A stretch of 64,000 bases of DNA from Prauserella cavernicola (lineage in GTDB: Bacteria; Actinomycetota; Actinomycetes; Mycobacteriales; Pseudonocardiaceae). The notes under the pieces were generated by a model, which saw nothing but the letters and a program-made list of their open reading frames with translations, was not told the DNA's origin and searched no databases. The first letter of the stretch is position 1, and every line of letters starts with the position of its first letter. The stretch lies in contig NZ_JAENJH010000007.1 in assembly GCF_016595675.1 (NCBI RefSeq), positions 186,001 through 250,000 on the forward strand, read 5' to 3'. The position numbers were made by a program, and so were the translations under genes. This document shows, in pieces, positions 62,223 to 64,000 of the stretch.

Positions 62223-63395
62223 ATGGCGGAGCAGACGGCAGAGGCCGACGGTGAGCTACTGACGGCCGACGAAGCCGCGGACCTGCTCGGGGTGCGACGG
62301 CAGACCGTGTACGCCTACGTGAGCCGGGGGCAGCTGACCCGCGACTCCAAGCCGGGCAGCAGGCAGAGCTGGTTCCGGCGCACCGACGTCGAGGCGATGG
62401 CGCGCGGCGATCGTGCCCAGCAGGCGGGACGCAAGGCGCCGACCAACCGCACCGAGGTCACCTCCATCGTCGACGACCAGCTGCTCTACCGCGGCCGCGA
62501 CGCCGTGGAGCTGGCCCGCACAGCGACCTTCGAGCAGGCCGTGGAGTGGCTCTGGCGGGGTGCCGAGGACGACGTCCCCGCGTGGCGTGAGCTCGCGGAC
62601 CTGCCCGCCGAGGTGGCGGCGCTGCCGCTGCCCGCCCAGTGTCTTCCGCTCGACCGGCTCAAGCTCGCCACCGCGGGTATCGCCACCGTCGACGGCCTGC
62701 GCTACGACCTCTCGACACCCGCGGTGCTGGCCGTCGCCCGGTCACTGCTGGCCGCGCTGGTGCGCAGCCTCCCGCCGCGAGGCGAGACCGGTGATCCCGG
62801 CTCACTCGCCGCACAGCTGTGGCCCCGGCTCACCGCGGCTCCGGCCCGTCCCCGAGGTGTCCGGCTGCTCGACCAGGCACTGGTGCTCGTCGCCGATCAC
62901 GGGCTCGCGCCGTCCACCAGGGCGGTGCGGCTGGCCGCCTCGGTCGACGCCGACCCGTACTCGGTGGTGCTGACCGGGATGAGCGTGGCCAGCGGGCTGC
63001 GGCACGGCGGATCCTCCATCGCCGTGCACGGCCTGCTGGATGACATCGGCGAACCCGGCCAGGTGGCCGCGGTCGTCGCCGAGCACCTGCGCCGGGGCGG
63101 CCCGCTGCCCGGTTTCGGCCAGCCCCGCTACGTGCGCGCCGACCCGAGGGCGGCGTTCCTGCTCGGCGAACTGCTCGCCGACTCCACTGTGGACCCGAAT
63201 CGCCTGCGCGTGGTGCGCGAGGTGATCGAGCTGGTCGAGAACCGCAGCGACGAGCACCCCAACGTGGAGTTCGCCCTCGGCGCCCTGTGCTTCGCCCACG
63301 ACATGGTGCGCGGCGCGGGGGAGGCCGTCTTCGTCCTCGGCCGCGTCGCGGGCTGGATCGCCCACGCGCTCGAGGAGCACACCGGCAGGCACTGA
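62223..63395 (+). CDS. HTH-citrate synthase fusion with altered active site
   Basis: A 390-residue protein. Residues 12-62 form a MerR/excisionase-like helix-turn-helix (LLTADEAADLLGVRRQTVYAYVSRGQL), joined to a citrate-synthase fold (about 78-385) with the ADHGLAPST, SGLRHGG and GRVAGWIAHALEE blocks. The first catalytic His is present (His261 in LRHGG). The usual GFGH is GFGQ (Gln300), and the usual catalytic Asp in NVDF is Glu (Glu349). Loss of two of three catalytic residues suggests a citrate- or CoA-ligand-sensing regulator. It is divergent from the dehydrogenase, with a palindrome between, and precedes a citrate transporter. Reduced catalytic activity is the alternative. Confidence 0.82.
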   Translation: MAEQTAEADGELLTADEAADLLGVRRQTVYAYVSRGQLTRDSKPGSRQSWFRRTDVEAMARGDRAQQAGRKAPTNRTEVTSIVDDQLLYRGRDAVELARTATFEQAVEWLWRGAEDDVPAWRELADLPAEVAALPLPAQCLPLDRLKLATAGIATVDGLRYDLSTPAVLAVARSLLAALVRSLPPRGETGDPGSLAAQLWPRLTAAPARPRGVRLLDQALVLVADHGLAPSTRAVRLAASVDADPYSVVLTGMSVASGLRHGGSSIAVHGLLDDIGEPGQVAAVVAEHLRRGGPLPGFGQPRYVRADPRAAFLLGELLADSTVDPNRLRVVREVIELVENRSDEHPNVEFALGALCFAHDMVRGAGEAVFVLGRVAGWIAHALEEHTGRH

Positions 63396-63511
63396 CCCCT
63401 CCGCCCGCCTTTCCAGCACCAGCACCGCGCCGCGGGATACCCGCGCGCGCTCTTCTCCCTACCCAGCCCCGGTCCGCCGGGGCCCCGACCCGTGCCCGTG
63501 GAGACGCAACG

Positions 63512-64000
63512 ATGCTCGCCGTACTCGGTTTTCTGACCCTGGGTGCCTTCATGGTGCTGGTGATGCGGAAGTACGCGACGGCCTTCGTCGCGATCATCGC
63601 CGCACCCGTGGTGGCGGCCATCATCGCCGGCCGCGGCGGCGATCTCGGTGACATGGCGCTCGCCGGCATCGAGACCGTCGCACCCACCGGCATCCTGCTG
63701 TTGTTCGCGGTTCTCTACTTCGGCGTGATGATGGACGCCAAGCTGTTCGACCCGATCTCCAACGGGATCATCCGGCTGTCCAAAGGGGACCCGGTGCGCA
63801 TCTGTGTGGGCACCGCGGTGCTCTCGCTGCTGGTGGCACTGGACGGCGACGGCACCACGAGCTACATGATCATCTGCTCGGCGTTCTTGCCGATCTACCG
63901 CCGCATCGGCATGAACCCGCTCGTGATCGCGGCCATCGCGACGATGAGCCTCGGCGCCATCTCCGGCTCGACCCCGTGGGGCGGCGCGGCGACTCGTGCG
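63512..64000 (+). CDS. CitMHS-family citrate:metal transporter, C-terminus off the window
   Basis: The first 163 residues of a polytopic transporter of the CitMHS (citrate-Mg2+/Ca2+:H+ symport) family. It has hydrophobic segments from the N-terminus (MLAVLGFLTLGAFMVLVMRK), the FGVMMDAKLFDPI loop, LDGDGTTSYMIICSAFLPIYRR and LGAISGSTPWGGAATR. It would import citrate complexed to a divalent metal. It lies 116 bp after the HTH-citrate-synthase fusion on the same strand, so citrate sensing and transport are probably linked. The gap has no clear terminator. Confidence 0.9.
   Translation, partial: MLAVLGFLTLGAFMVLVMRKYATAFVAIIAAPVVAAIIAGRGGDLGDMALAGIETVAPTGILLLFAVLYFGVMMDAKLFDPISNGIIRLSKGDPVRICVGTAVLSLLVALDGDGTTSYMIICSAFLPIYRRIGMNPLVIAAIATMSLGAISGSTPWGGAATRA

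Overview
The window is a very GC-rich (roughly 70% by eye), densely coded actinobacterial chromosome segment. GTG starts are frequent, operons overlap by GTGA or ATGA, and the gene families are those of the Pseudonocardiaceae (a Saccharomonospora/Prauserella/Amycolatopsis-type organism). That placement is inference from gene content. I see no rRNA, tRNA, CRISPR array, transposase or prophage. Two genes run off the window: a sulfatase at the left edge and a citrate transporter at the right edge.

Layout. 1-2031: sulfatase and LacI regulator with a palindromic operator. 2199-6282: iron box, four-gene siderophore-iron ABC importer, terminator. 6292-9422: a very large secreted PA14/beta-propeller/CBM/DUF1080 protein. 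9452-17473: an envelope disulfide and copper island (VKOR, DsbA-like protein, DUF5134, CopD-CtaG fusion, zinc anti-sigma, ECF sigma, copper P-type ATPase) tied together by a shared promoter motif. 17528-24020: small membrane proteins, TetR/VC0807/carboxylesterase operon, DUF418 protein, secreted peptidase-like hydrolase.

24021-42311 is the metabolic centre: a complete route from glycine betaine to pyruvate. It holds an MHS-type transporter, IclR regulator, Rieske ferredoxin, ferredoxin reductase, Rieske oxygenase, serine hydroxymethyltransferase, heterotetrameric sarcosine oxidase, dimethylglycine oxidase, dihydropteroate synthase, GntR regulator, L-serine dehydratase and formyl-THF deformylase. 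Three near-identical TGATATAT-type palindromes (before the transporter, glyA and sdaA/gntR) suggest one regulator controls the dispersed units.

42325-49248: two DUF2795 proteins, a CBS protein, a Nudix hydrolase, a three-subunit molybdenum hydroxylase and a secreted M15 peptidase. 49322-57375: two ECF41/SigJ-like sigma factors with SnoaL-type tails, each with an upstream TGTCACA-N16-(C/T)GTC promoter, plus a carboxymuconolactone decarboxylase-like protein, CPBP protease, TetR, TauE and LysR. Between the convergent genes near 54.1 kb lies a remarkable nested inverted repeat that can fold as a three-way junction. 57365-60150: furA-katG. 60973-64000: citrate/tricarboxylate locus with an isopropylmalate-dehydrogenase-like enzyme, an HTH-citrate synthase fusion that has lost two of three catalytic residues, and a CitMHS transporter.

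The best candidates for undescribed biology are the HTH-citrate synthase pseudoenzyme, the ECF-sigma regulon joining copper export and disulfide formation, and the structured intergenic element at 54071-54177.
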